Shown piece by piece: positions 51,091 to 62,690 of a DNA stretch of 64,000 bases (the first letter of the stretch is position 1; each line of letters begins with the position of its first letter). The DNA lies in the NCBI GenBank assembly GCA_948144175.1, contig CANXME010002067.1, forward strand, positions 2,480,001 to 2,544,000, given 5' to 3'. A program made the position numbers and the translations under genes. The notes under the pieces were generated by a model. The model saw only the letters and a program-made list of their open reading frames with translations. It did not search any database and was not told the origin of the DNA. Origin of the DNA: Closterium sp. NIES-65. Its lineage: Eukaryota > Streptophyta > Zygnematophyceae > Desmidiales > Closteriaceae.

Positions 51091-51268
51091 GAATTTAAGC
51101 CGTGCCTTTGGATGTGTTGCGCACATCTCGGGGCGCGTTTCTGAATTGCGACTTGAGGTGAAGTGATTCCCTATTAAGTGTCATTGATAACACTAAAAGT
51201 TTTGTTACATGACTAAGAGTGGTAACCGAGCTGGAAACAAGCCGAAGAAGATTCTTTTCAGACTTCCC

Positions 51269-53350
51269 CTAATGCGCGAATGTGAGCCGGGTCACGTGAT
51301 AAACGCTGATGATAGTCTTCTGCTCCGTGATAAACAGCCCGACTCTCCTCGCCGCCAAACACGTGATGAGTATCTCCGGGTCCCTGACCCCGATCCCGCC
51401 GTCCAGCCTCGGAGTGTAAAGCAGCTCCCTGCTCCAGAGGATAAAACCTTTTGCCGTTGCAACTCTGTTCCCGGATGTGAAACTGTGCAGCAACCGCATT
51501 ATCTCCAGCCAGATGTCTGCCGGTGGCGGGTATATCTGCGCCTGAAAAGCTAGAATCGGTGTAATGTAAAAATTAACCACTGTTGCCCTTGCTGTGATTG
51601 TCAGGTACTTTAGCTGCCACTTGGTCAGCTTCTCCGATACACGATTCCACGCCTTCTCCCAGGTGGGTCGGCCACTGCCGGACGGCGTCACCCACACCCC
51701 CAGTAGCCGCTCTGCTTCGTCTGCACCGGCCCATTTGAAGCCGCCAGCTCCGTCGTCAGACGCCCCAATGTTAACCCCCAGAGGTAAGACCACCGATTTC
51801 GCCTTGTTTGTCGCCAAACCAGATGCCTTCTCAAACAGATCCAGCACTTCCTCTGCCTGACTAATCTGCTCCCTTCCTTGCAGGACGAGCGTCGTGTCGT
51901 CCGCGTAGCCAAGATACCCGAGCCGATGCCCATCCTTTTCAAGACCGAGCCCCCGCCTCTCTACCTCTTGGGCCAACGGTTCCACTGCGCACAGAAACAG
52001 GTATGGCGCCAGGGGGCAGCCCTACCGGACCCCCGAAACCACATCCACCCCATCTCCGAGCCAGCCATTAATGAGAAGCTTTGTTGTTGTTCCCTCGTGC
52101 AGGCCCTTGACCCAGCCAATAAGCCGCTACGGGAATCCCATCCTCTCCAACACGCTGAAGAGAAACTCCCTCGAGACCGAGTCAAATGCTTTCTGGAAGT
52201 CAACCAGAAGCAAGTACCAGTCTTCCCGCCCATTCTTTGCCCCCTCGATGATATCCGCCACCAGCGCGACTGCATCCGACAGCCGACGACCCGGGATGAA
52301 GCCGTATTGCTCTGGTGAGATGACCATGTGCAAGACTGACTTCATCCGATCCGCTACCACCCGCGCCAACACTTTGTAGGTGAAATTTAACAGAGTAATA
52401 GGTCGGTAGTTGTTGAGCTGCTCCTTATCCCCCTTTTTGTGCAGCAGGATCGTTACAGCCTCCTTCGCTTCAGCCGGCAGGAAGGCGCTGCTCGCAAAAC
52501 TCTTCGCCATCACCATGAAACTTTCTCCCAACAGGTCCCAGTGTGCCTCAAATAGTTCCTTTGGTAAACCGTCGCTTCCAGGAGATTTATTCCTCGCCAT
52601 TGCTGCAAAAGCTCTTTTAACCTCCTCTTCTGTCCAGTCTGCAGCCAGTGTTTCAGCCACCCTTTCGTCCAGCCGGCGTACAGGAGTGAAGTTCCACACC
52701 GCACCTTCCACGCGGCGGTCAGCTCCGAAGATATTCCTGAAGAAAGCCGACGCCGCATCCAGTATCTCTTTGGAGCCCGTGATCGACCCCACGCCGTCCT
52801 TCAACTCCGTGATTTGAGTGCGCACTTTCCGCGCTTGCACCTTCGCCGAGAGATGCTTCGAGGCGATCTCCCCCGTCATCTCCGCCGTGGATCCCGCCTG
52901 AATGTGCAGCCGTTCCTTCTTAGCTGCCTGATACATTTTCAGCTGACCCTCCTTCAGCTTCAGCAGCTCCCTTGTTCTGGTGCAGAGGGGATCCCCCATC
53001 AGCCTCTGCGACAAGATCGCCACCGTGTTGGTCAGGTGAGCCACCGTCGCTCTGACCCTCTTGCTTTCCTCCCGTGCATAGGCCCTGAGTCCTGCACTTA
53101 ACCTCGCCACCAGCAGCTCGAAACTGCTCCCATCGTTGACCGGAGTCCTTCGCACCGTCGCTTCAATGATTTTCCTCACCCCCGGCCTGTTCACCATTGA
53201 AGCATGTAAACGCCACAGCCCTGGCCCCGTGCAGACTTTCTCATTCAACCGGAAAGCAGTTAGCACCGCAAAGCCATGATCTGCTACCGGCTCATCAGGC
53301 TTGACATGTGCTGCGACCGTCAGGTAGGGAAGAAGAGATTGTGAGACCAA
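51269..53350 (-). pseudogene. LINE reverse transcriptase
   Basis: Motifs in order: SPGSDGLPKELFEAHW, NNYRPITLLNFTYKVLARVV, QYGFIPGRRLSDAV, LLLVDFQKAFDSVSR (first Asp), GCPLAPYLF and GYADDTTLV (YADD-type catalytic pair). TAG stops replace expected sense codons after RMGFP (52127) and in VR.GCPLAP. A conserved PVADHGFAV near 53270 is the end of the endonuclease. Confidence 0.9.
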
Positions 53351-53974
53351 GGCTCGGTCGATCCGCGTACTGACACGTTTTCACTTTGAGAAAAAGGTAT
53401 ACTCTCTGCAGCCTGGATGAAGGATTCAAAAAGCGTCAGAGAGCTGGAAAGCCTTGCATCTCTGGAACAGCCTCTCGTTCTCATTTGATACGCCTTTCCC
53501 TGATGATTTGTCTAACTTTGGGTTTTCTAGAAGGTTGAGGTCTCCTATTATCAGCAGGTGGTCTGTAGGCGGGATCTGATCTACCAATGGTCCAAGGGAG
53601 TCTCGGAGGAATTGCGCTCTAGACTGCGGGCTGGCGGGAAAATACACCGCGAGCAGTGTGAGATCTGGACCGAGGCCCCTGACCGAGGTCTTAACTATTC
53701 TACCGGACGGGTGTGCTAGCGTGTCATGGAAGATGATGGAGGGGTTACTACTGAGAATGGCTACTCCACCCGCTCTCGACCTAGGTGAAGTCGCCAGAAC
53801 TGTGTGAGTTGAGAGGGATTTCCAGTATGAGTGGTCTGCAACTATTCTAGTGTCTACTAAAACAGCTATGTCTCCTGCTTGTTTGAGCCAGTTGTTAACC
53901 CGACATTGCTTTGCTGCGTCTGAGAGGCCGTTGACATTGAGACTGGAAAGGGTGAGGTGGTTTTTCTTAATCAT
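53351..53974 (-). pseudogene. LINE apurinic/apyrimidinic-type endonuclease
   Basis: It starts at ATG 53974 (MIKKNHLTLSSLNVNGLSD). It contains VLVDTRI (where Glu is usual in ET), GGVAILSS, LLAVYFP and IIGDLNLL (GDxN). Two TGA codons break the segment ending YTFFS..STRIDRALVS. The enzyme nicks target DNA to prime reverse transcription. Confidence 0.88.
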
Positions 53975-54741
53975 GGTTCCACTGTCTTGCAGCCCCTTAT
54001 CATCCACAGGCTGATAAATGATACAACACATGCAACGCTGACGCCCATACTCCATGTCGCAGCCATCGCCAGCTGCCGGACGGTAACCTCTACACTCCGT
54101 ACTCCTTCCGAATGATGCTGAGAGACATGTTCTCGAGGGACTGCTTGGTGGCTGAGCCAAGCTTCTCCAGATGAAGCATGTGAGCAGCCGTTGCGATGTG
54201 GTCTGATGCAGTCATGAAACTCTTGCCGTGAGTCTTTCCGCAGCCTGCCTGTGTGCACAGCCATTCCTCCCTGTTGCAGCCGGTCGAGATCAAGGCAATA
54301 GCGGGATCGCGGAGCAGAGGCAGAACAAGCTCTGTGGCTTTCAAGGGTGCAGCTGCAAGTATCAAGCGAGAGGTTAGTAAATGAGGAGAGAGGTAAAGTA
54401 TGATAATAGGCTGGCGGAATCTGAAGGTTGAAGTTGACTGTATGCTGCACGCGTCCATTACCGTTAAGCCTGTGTGCCTTTCCCAAAGACATTTTCCATT
54501 TCCCAACGTTACCCTGACGCTCAGTGGTGAAAGCATTATGGAACTTAGCATAATGCTGACCCCCGCAGAGCGAGCAGGAAAGCGAGGGGTAGTGGACGAG
54601 CAGCTTCTTCGCACGATCAGCCGGGTCAGGGATCACATGGATCCAGCGGTGCAGGTCAGCAGGATGAGCGTACACCAATCCCTTTACGGCATCTGTGTCA
54701 CACCGGTTACAGGATGCTGCACGCGATGAAGACAGGTGCAA
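53975..54741 (-). pseudogene. LINE inter-ORF region with CCHC-like segment
   Basis: One frame reads YPSLSCSLCGGQHYAKFHNA, a zinc-knuckle-like C-x2-C-x4-H pattern, consistent with the C-terminal part of ORF1 displaced by a frameshift near 54700. Confidence 0.5.
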
Positions 54742-55973
54742 CGCAGAAAGGCAGACTTTCCGCGGCTTTCAATCGGGTAAACAGCAAGCCGGTTGTGGAT
54801 CGCGACCAGCTCCACTTCAGCAGAGACGCCTTTGACAACCACTGCAATGGCCTGCGGGTTCAGGGCCTTCTCCCGCGCGAAAGTAGGGTCGACGGTATGG
54901 AGCCAATGTAACTTGAACAGCTTTCCGTTAAGTGCCTGATGCACCACTTCTTTCCTCCGCACGACCTCCGCATCAGATGCATGCAGGAAAGAAGCTTGGA
55001 GGCGATAATACCGCTGCTTCGCGATGTAACCAGTCGGAAGCTCTTGAAATTTCACATCTGTCAGCACTTCTTCTGAAAGTTCTGTGCACCAACCACGTTT
55101 CATCAGCATTGTTAAAGCATCCAACACGCAGGCAATCTCTTGGTGCAGAAGAAACGGGATGAGCAAAACTGCAGTGGAGCGCAACGTCGCAGTAGCTTCT
55201 GAGCTCATATCCAGCTCCAGCTCATCGTCAGAACCTTCGTCAATGAAGCCATCCTCATCCGTGAGTAGCTCTGCCGCCGTCTGACTGCCTGATGCAGCAA
55301 ACACGCCATTAGCTGACGTAGAGATGTTGCTTGTTGATGCCTGGTTGGCGACTGAAGCTTGGTTAAGGCCATTGTCCGTCTGATGCTGATCCCCTGCAGG
55401 CGGAGCCGGAGCATTGGTGCTGTGATTGACCAGCACGTCAGCAGCAGGCCTGGAACGCAGGCCCTTAGGCAGAGATGGGTTGTCAGCCGGATGCGACATC
55501 GTGCGATGATGAAATAAAGCATGCAGTCCAGCGAGGTGGAGAACACCAATGAAGGTTGTAAAGCTGAGAGCTGCCTGATGTCTGAGCACGGCATTGTTAA
55601 ATAGTCTTCTGAACTTGTCAGGCTCCAGGGAGTGGAACCGCGCTAGGTGAAACATAGGTGGTCCTCCCTTGGTAATGTCATTCTTAATAAGTGGTAGATG
55701 ATCAGTGTAGCATATTCCTGTTGTTAATAAGACTGCATGGTTAGAAACTCGCAGAGACCATTGATCCAGGAATGTAAAGCGAACCCCGAGATTTGCTGCC
55801 TGAAGGCCGGTAACACCAAGGTCAGCATAAATGACTGGTTGTCCGTTAAAGTCAGAGGCGAAGCGGTGTTTAACTTCGGAAGAACGCGAAGTGCATCCTA
55901 GCAACGGAACTGGTTGAAGCGAGCTCGGCAGAATCCATGGCCGCCGTAAGGCAGCAAAGGCGGAGAGCATCAT
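54684..55973 (-). CDS. LINE ORF1-like protein, 429 codons
   Basis: A long uninterrupted frame with a Ser/Asn/Ala-rich acidic centre (DEDGFIDEGSDDELELDMSS) and a folded C-terminal half (GWCTELSEEVLTDVKFQELP, then VAIHNRLAVYPIESRGKSAF). Its position upstream of the endonuclease, in the same orientation, makes it ORF1, an RNA-binding protein. The actual N-terminus may be lost in the junction with Gypsy. Confidence 0.65.
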   Translation of the reverse strand: MMLSAFAALRRPWILPSSLQPVPLLGCTSRSSEVKHRFASDFNGQPVIYADLGVTGLQAANLGVRFTFLDQWSLRVSNHAVLLTTGICYTDHLPLIKNDITKGGPPMFHLARFHSLEPDKFRRLFNNAVLRHQAALSFTTFIGVLHLAGLHALFHHRTMSHPADNPSLPKGLRSRPAADVLVNHSTNAPAPPAGDQHQTDNGLNQASVANQASTSNISTSANGVFAASGSQTAAELLTDEDGFIDEGSDDELELDMSSEATATLRSTAVLLIPFLLHQEIACVLDALTMLMKRGWCTELSEEVLTDVKFQELPTGYIAKQRYYRLQASFLHASDAEVVRRKEVVHQALNGKLFKLHWLHTVDPTFAREKALNPQAIAVVVKGVSAEVELVAIHNRLAVYPIESRGKSAFLRCTCLHRVQHPVTGVTQMP

Positions 55974-55978
55974 CCCGG

Positions 55979-56640
55979 AGGATCGGATGCCGTGGATGGT
56001 GATGATGCGGTCGAAGAAGAGGTGAGCAGTTGCTTCAGCCGTATGAGGTGACCCATTTTGGAGAACTTATCGATAGCTACGAGGATGGAATCATGTCCTC
56101 GTGAGGTCGAAGGAAGTCCTGTGATGAATTCTAAGCTAACGACCTGTCCTGGCTGCTCCGGTACGGGTAGAGGCTGAAGTAACCCTGCTTTTTTCTACTT
56201 GCTACTCTTCATCCGCTGGCACGTGTCGCAAGAGGTGACAAACTGCTGCACGTCTGCTGCCATCCGGGGCCAGTAGTAATGCTTTGCTATTCCTGCTAAC
56301 GTCTTGTTGCTCCTAAAATGTCCCGCGTATGGTACGTCGTGAAACTCCTCCAAAAGGATCTGCCGTAGCAGGGCGTAATTCGGTACCCAAATCTTTCCTG
56401 AACCCTTCCTTACCGCTTAGTCTTTCTCCCACTGTAACAGCTTCTGTTTCTTTGCCGTTGATATCTCTGCTCCACAGAGTACCCATGTTGGAATAGACCC
56501 TTGAGTAGAGGGTTCATCCCGTCGAGCTGGATGCCTGTTACATGACCGGGGCGAATGAGCGCGTCAGCTTTGTTGTGTAGCCCGGGCTTGTAGACGATTG
56601 TCAAGTTTAGAGAGGAAAGATGATGCACTAGGAAAGGGCA
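55979..56640 (-). pseudogene. Gypsy RNase H end and integrase N-terminal part
   Basis: On the minus strand it reads LNLTIVYKPGLHNKADALIR (end of Gypsy RNase H). After a frameshift it reads EEFHDVPYAGHFRSNKT and YYWPRMAADVQQFVTSCDTC, the HHCC zinc-binding domain of integrase, and then a core start (SLEFITGLP). A TAG at 56195 interrupts it. It stops at HGIRSSG, where the LINE begins. Confidence 0.88.
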
Positions 56641-56733
56641 TGGGGTACAAAAGTGACGAGAGAAATATTGTACCCCCTAAGAAACACCCCTACACAACCT
56701 AGAACTATATTATATGAATCATATAATTTGACA
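56640..56733 (-). repeat. probable Copia 3' LTR piece
   Basis: On the minus strand a purine tract (CTATGGGGGTG) precedes TGTCAAATTATATG at 56733. The other end is not certain because Gypsy RNase H sequence starts by 56630. Confidence 0.45.
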
Positions 56734-56980
56734 CACCCCCATAGGTGAAGTAGGGGGATAGCCAAACCTAACAAGGGTCACAAGACCAGTCAAACAGAAA
56801 AGCAAACAAGACAAAGCTCAAGGTGGATCTCAAGGACACCACACAGTCTGAGCACAAGCAGAAAGCCACAAGGCCAGTTCACATGCAGGTGTATACCACA
56901 GCAAGAGATACAGTGATCACATCCTAGCAAAAGTAAACATGCAGGCATATATATATATAGTGATCACAGTACAAGCAGGG

Positions 56981-57740
56981 TCAAGAAGTAAGCAAGTGAG
57001 GTCCAGTAGGCACAAGGCCTAGCAGAGTGCAAAAGCGCTGATGGTCAACAGGCGGAAGCGCCTTGGTGAACACATCAGCAGTGTTGGCCTCAGTGGCCAC
57101 GTAACGCAGACAAAGCTGACCACGCTGCTGCAGCTCTCGAGCAAGGAAGTACCGCAGAGCGATGTGCTTCGTTCTGTGCTCCAGTCTGTGCTCCTCACAC
57201 AAGGCAATGGCAGCCTTGTTGTCGACGTACAGCACTGGAGGAGAACGAGGCCGCTCTCCAAGGTCGGTCAGCAGGTAGGTCAGCCAGCGTAGCTCCTGGG
57301 CAGCCATAGCTGTGGAGTAGATCTCAGCCTCACAACTGGAGCTGAGAACAGAAGAAGAACGTGTAGAACGCCAGGAAACTGAACCTGAGCCAAGGCTGAA
57401 GGTGTAACCCTGTGACGACCACTGAGTAGCCTGGTCGTCTGCCCAAGAAGCGTCTGAGTGCCCTGTGAGAACAGGCCGGTCTCGCCCTCCAAGCACTAGC
57501 CCCATGCCCGACGTACTGCACAAGTAGCGCAACACCCTCTTAGCTGCATCCATGTGCTCCTTCCGGTGACGGCCGGGAGCGACATAGCGTGCTAAGATGC
57601 TGAGAGGGTATGCAAGGTCAGGTCGAGTGCAGGTCATCAGGTACATGAGGCAACCCACAAGCTCCGGATACGGGCCACTCAGCTCTACGGACTCATCCGA
57701 AGGCAGAGCTGAGAGCGAGTGTCCCGTAGGCAGAGGAGTG
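56981..57740 (-). pseudogene. Copia RNase H (copy C)
   Basis: GCLMYLMTCTRPDLAYPLS, LTGHSDASWADDQ, SSCEAEIYSTAMAAQELRWL, VDNKAAIALCEEH and ANTADVFTKALPP are all present and uninterrupted. The link to the upstream reverse transcriptase is broken only by a TAG at 57741-57743, at a position where CAG (Gln) is expected before PTPLPTG. Confidence 0.9.
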
Positions 57741-57742
57741 GG

Positions 57743-60320
57743 CTAAGGCGAGGAGTACGTGAAGCGGAAGCGCTGAAGGACCTGCTGCACCATGTGTGAC
57801 TGAGTCAAGGTGATGGTGCGGCGTGCTCTGTCCCGGGTGATCCGCAAGCCAAGATAGCTTGTCAGTTCACCCAGGTCTGTGCACGTGTGTCTCTTCTGCA
57901 GCTCCGACTTCACGTGGGCGAGACCAGCTCTGTCAGCAGTGGCAAAGACCAAGTCGTCGACGTACACGAGGATGTAGAACGGCGGCAGCAAGGTGTCGGT
58001 GCGTAGAAACAGCGACGGGTCAGCAGTAGAGGGAGCGAACCCAAGAGCCGCAAGTGTCGTCCTCAGTGTGTCGTGCCACTCACGCGGTGCCTGGCGGAGA
58101 CCGTAGACCGGCCGCTGAAGCCTCCACTGGGTGCCAGGGGGAACCGACCCAGTGAAGCCAGGAGGGCGGCGCAGCCAGATCTCCTCGTGCAGGCTGCCCT
58201 GCAAGAAAGCAGTGCTGAAGTCAAGAGAGTGAAGCTCGTAGTCGCGCTGAGCGGCTATGTGCAACAGCACCCGAAGAGTAGTCATCTTCGGGGTGGGGGA
58301 GAAGGTCTGAAAGAAGTCAACTCCCGCTCGCTCACTGAAGCCTCTAGCCACGTAGCGCGCCTTGAAGACAGGCGGAGAACCTGGCGGCCGCTTCACCCTG
58401 AAAATCCACATGCCACTGACGATGTTCGCCCCAGGAGGGGGAACCTCGTCGACGTAAGTACCAGTGGACTTCCAGGAAGCCATCTCTGCGTCCATGGCTG
58501 TCTGCCACTGAGAGGAGTAGGGACCCGCCATCGCCTCAGCGTAAGAGCGCGGGGTTGGGATGTCTGGTGCATCCGGGTCTCCCTCAGGGGCAACAAGCAT
58601 GGACACGAGATGAGGCACAGCAGCAGCAAAACAGTGAAACTCCTCGTGTATGTCCTCAAGGACGTCCGTGCTAAGAGCACACTCACCCCCGACGGACGGA
58701 GGACAAGCAGACTCAGACTCAGACTTAGCAACTAGGCTAGCAGCGTAGTCCAGGCGACAGCGAGCAGCAAAATCAACCAGCTCAGCGACCAGAGCAGACG
58801 CAGCGGCGGACTCAAAAGACGGGTCAGTGACGACAGTAGCGAGAAAACGCGTGACAATGGGACTGGCAGCACGACGGGAGTCAAACTCCGGGTCAGGAAG
58901 AGTAGGCAGAGAAGACTCAGGAGGAGACGGCAGCGAGACACGCTGCGGAGCAGTGGAGGGACGCAGAGTCATGTAGTGAGTGCCCGGGACAGGAGGAGGA
59001 CGCTCACGCGGAGCACGACGACCAGTGCGCGCAGTACGGACAGGCGACACTGGACGCGACTCAGGCGCACGACGCTCTGTAAGGCCTCCCGTGGGACCAG
59101 TGTAGGGAGAGGGACCAGGGAGAGGCGAGGCGGGCGGTAACTGTGACTGCGACTGGACTGGCGTGGTACCAAGAACCTGCTGAAGGAGCGGGACAAAGTA
59201 CGGTCGCGGCCGCGCAGCGCCTCCAGAACCAGTAGAGACAGCAGTGGCGGGGTCCTCAGCACCAGCGACAACGCCAACGTCCGGGTCCGCAGCACCAGCA
59301 GCAGCTCCAACGCCCGGGTCCTCAGTACCAGCGACAACGCCAACGTCCGGGTCCTCAGCACCAGCGACAACGCCAACGTCCGGGTCCGCAGCACCAGCAG
59401 CAGCTCCAACGCCCAGGTCCTCAGCACCAGCGACAACGCCAACGTCCGGGTCCTCAGCACCTGCGACAACGCCAACGTCCGGGTCCGCAGCACCACCAGC
59501 AGCTCCAACGCCCGGGTCCTCAGCACCAGCGACAACGCCAATGTCCGGGTCCTCAGCACCAGCGACAACGCCCACGTCCGGGTCCGCAGCACCAGCAGCA
59601 GCGCCAACGCCCAGGTCCTCAGCACCAGGAGCACCACTCCGGAGACTGCAGCGCCTCGCGTACCACTCTCGGATCTGCTGAATGGGGGGGAGCTCCTGGG
59701 CAGGAGGGGAAGTACTGGTACGAGCTCCAGAAGCTCCGCTCCTGAGGCGGCAGTACTGTAGGTACCGCTCCTGCAGCTGCTGGGAGGAGAGAGCTCCTCC
59801 AGACGTAGTGCGCTCAGGCTCAGCACCCCCAGACGCAGCACCCCCAGGCTCAGTACCCCCTAGCTCCGCACCCCCAGGCTCGGGACTGTCAGGCTCCGCA
59901 CTCTCAGGCTCAGCACCTCTGGCAGGGCGGGACTCGACAGCTACCTCAACAGGGTCAACCGGGTCTACCTGGGACACACCTGAGGGAGCGGCACCCTGAG
60001 GGGGGAGGGGGTCTACCACAGCAGCACCTGGTGCAAGGAAGAGAGGCGGGGGAGGGAGCGGGGCAGTGCGGTAGGGGAAGAGGCGGTAGAAGGGGACGGA
60101 CTCGTCAAAAGTGACGTCCTGAGTGGCCAGAACCCGGCGCGAGGCGACGTGGTAAAACTGCCAGCCAGGCGCATCAGGTACAAAGCCAAGAAAGACACAG
60201 GGAATAGCGCGACGCGAGAGCTTGTCCGCGGACGTGTCGCGGACAAAAGCTCGGGATCCCCACACCCGGAAACGCGACGCATCGCCAACCTCTCCCGTCC
60301 ACCGCAGAGTCGGGGAAGTC
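57743..60320 (-). pseudogene. Copia integrase end, linker and reverse transcriptase (copy C)
   Basis: After the chimeric junction it reads SPTLRWTGEVGDASRFRVWG, the linker SADKLSRRAIPCVFLGF, an 11-residue repeat tract (59240-59640), and a full reverse transcriptase: MDAEMASWKSTGTYVDEVPP, FKARYVARGFSERAGVDFFQ, LHSLDFSTAFLQGSLHEEIW, VYGLRQAPREWH, YILVYVDDLVFATAD and YLGLRITRDRA. This copy is intact from the junction to the TAG at 57743. Confidence 0.9.
59240..59640 (-). repeat. 33-bp coding minisatellite in the Copia linker
   Basis: About twelve 11-codon units of the type GAEDPDVGVVA, alternating with GAADPDVGVVA and GAEDPGVGAAA. The three types recur in order, giving a 99-bp higher-order period. 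The antisense frame produces Ala/Pro/Ser-rich shadows. Confidence 0.9.
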
Positions 60321-61452
60321 TTCGGGGTGAAGGAGAAGGTCTGAAAGTAGTAAACTCCCTGCCGCTGGCTGAAACCACGAGCCACGTAACGCTCCTCGAA
60401 GACAGGTGGAGAAACCGGCGGCCGCTTCACCCTGAAGATCCACATGCCACTGACGATGTTCGCTCCATGAGGGGGGACACCGTCAACGTAGGTGCCTGTG
60501 GACTTCCAGGAAGCCATCTCTGCATCCATAGCTGCCTGCCACTGAGAGGAGTAGGGACCCTCTATCGCCTCCGTGTAAGAGCGCGGAGTCGGGATGTCAA
60601 GTGCATCCGGGTCTCCCTCAGGGGTAAGCACTACGGACACGAGATGAGGTGAAGCAGCCGCCAGACACTGGAACTCCTCCTGCCTGTCCTCAAGGACGTC
60701 CGTGCCAAGAGCACACTCACGCTCGACGGACGGAGGACAGACAGACTCAGACTCAGCGACAAGACTAGCAGCGTAGTCTAGGCGACAGTGAGCAGCCAAC
60801 TCGACGAGCGCAGCAACTAGGGCAGACGCAGCAGTAGACTCGAAGGAAGGGTCAGTGACAACAGTAGCAAAGAGACGCATGACAGCAGGACTGGCAGCAC
60901 GAAGAGAGTTCGACTCAGGGTCGGCAAGAGCGGGAAGAGAGGACTCAGGAGCGGAAGGCAAAGGGGCTTGCAGAGGAGCAGTAGACGGACGCAGAGACAT
61001 CCGTTGCATGCCAGGGACAGGAAGAGGACGCTAGCGAGGACCGCGACCACTAGCGTGAGCAGCACGAACAGGCGATGCAGGACGAGACGCATGCTCACGA
61101 CGCTCAGTAAGACCTCCAGTAGGACCAGCGTAGGGAGAAGGAGCAGGCAAAGGGGAGGCACGCTGTAGCTGTGACTGTGACGGGACAAGCTATGGACACT
61201 CTAAGGTAGGAGGCGGACCAGTGGAGTGGAAGACCAAGAACTTGCTGCAGGAGTGGAACAAAGTACGGTCGAGGCCGCGTGGCGACGCTAGAAGCAGCAG
61301 GGACAGCACCTGTACCCTCAGCAGGAGCAACCGCCCCAGCAGAACCTAGAGCAGCTCGAGAACCTCCAGCAGCACCAGGAGCACCCCCAGCAGGACCGCC
61401 TCTAGTAGTCTCAGCACCAAAACCCTCAGCAGCACCAGCTCTAGTAGTCTCT
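60320..61452 (-). pseudogene. Copia partial copy B: linker to reverse transcriptase start
   Basis: It starts at TRAGAAEGFGAET, shifts frame near 61190, has a TAG at 61031-61033 where copy A reads CAG, and then reads to the reverse transcriptase start (VKRPPVSPPVFEERYVARGF, SQRQGVYYFQTFSFTPK). There it is fused in frame to the integrase end of copy C. Confidence 0.88.
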
Positions 61453-62690
61453 ACACGAGGATGTAGAACGGCAGCAGAGAGGTGTCGGTGCGCAGAAACA
61501 GCGACGGGTCGGCAGTAGAATGAGCAAACCCAAGAGCCGCAAGCGTAGTCCTCAGTGTGTCGTGCCACTCACGGGGCGCCTGGCGGAGACCGTAGACTGG
61601 ACGCCGGAGACTCCACTTGGTACCAGGAGGGAAAGACCCAGTGAAGCCAGGTGGGCGACGCAGCCAGATCTCCTCGTGCAGGCTGCCCTGCAAGAAAGCT
61701 GTGCTGAAGTCAAGAGAGTGCAGCTCGTAGTCACGGTGAGCAGCAACGTGCAGCAGTACCCGAAAAGTGGTCATCTTCGGGGTGAAGGAGAAGGTCTGAA
61801 AGTAGTAAACTCCCTACCGCTGGCTGAAGCCACGAGCCACGTAACGCGCCTCGAAGACAGGTGGAGAAACCGGCGGCCGCTTCACCCTGAAGATCCACAT
61901 GCCACTGACGATGTGCGCTCCAGGAGGGGGGACACCGTCAACGTAGGTGCCTGTGGACTTCCAGGAAGCCATCTCTGCATCCATAGCTGCCTGCCACTGA
62001 GAGGAGTAGGGACCCTCTATCGCCTCCGTGTAAGAGCGCGGAGTCGGGATGTCAAGTGCATCCGGGTCTCCCTCAGGGGTAAGCACTATGGACACGAGAT
62101 AAGGTAAAGCAGCCGCCAGACACTGGAACTCCTCCTGCCTGTCCTCAAGGACGTCCGTGCCAAGAGCAGACTCACCCCCGACGGACGGAGGACAGACAGA
62201 CTCAGACTCAGCGACAAGACTAGCAACGTAGTGTACGCGACAGTGAGCAGCCTAGTCGACGAGCTCAGCAACTAGGGCAGACGCAGCAGTAGACTCGAAG
62301 GAAGGGTCAGTGACAACAGTAGCAAAGAGACGCGTGACAGCAGGACTGGCAGCACGAAGAGAGTCCGACTCAGGGTCGGCAAGAGCGGGAAGAGAGGACT
62401 CAGGAGCGGAAGGCAAAGGGGCACGCAGAGGAGCAGTAGACAGACGCAGAGACATCCGTTGCATGCCAGGGACAGGAAGAGGACGCTGGCAAGGACCGCG
62501 ACCACTAGCGCGAGCAGCACGAACAGGCGACGCAGGACGAGACGCAAGCTCACGACGCTCAGTAAGACCTCCAGTAGGACCAGCGTAGGGAGAAAGAGCC
62601 GGCAAAGGGGAGGCAGGCCGTAGCTGTGACTGTGACGGGGCAAGCTGTGGACACTCTAAGGTAGGAGGCGGACCAGTGGAGTGGAAGACC
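61453..62690 (-). pseudogene. Copia reverse transcriptase, 5' part (copy A)
   Basis: LHSLDFSTAFLQGSLHEEIW, VYGLRQAPREWH and FLRTDTSLLPFYILV are present; the sequence breaks off exactly before the YVDD motif. A TAG at 61814-61816 stands where copy B has CAG (SQR.GVYYF), and a TAG near 62250 breaks VD.AAHC. Confidence 0.88.

Larger units (their letters stand above)
51185..55978 (-). mobile_element. LINE retrotransposon, decayed
   Basis: On the minus strand the order is ORF1 (55973-54684), a CCHC-like segment, an apurinic endonuclease and a reverse transcriptase ending at 51269. At least four in-frame stops and one frameshift are present. No clear poly-A tail is seen at the 3' end near 51185. 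The 5' end abuts a Gypsy integrase fragment in continuous frame at about 55978. Confidence 0.88.

Noticed and set aside
56599-56733. A 135-bp Copia LTR bounded by TGTCAA and TTGACA
   Set aside because: The segment 56599-56630 is coding sequence of Gypsy RNase H, so the apparent TGTCAA end is coincidental. The LTR boundary is left open.
58969-59841. 290-codon frame of Leu/Ala/Val repeats on the minus strand
   Set aside because: Out-of-frame reading of the 33-bp minisatellite in the Copia linker.
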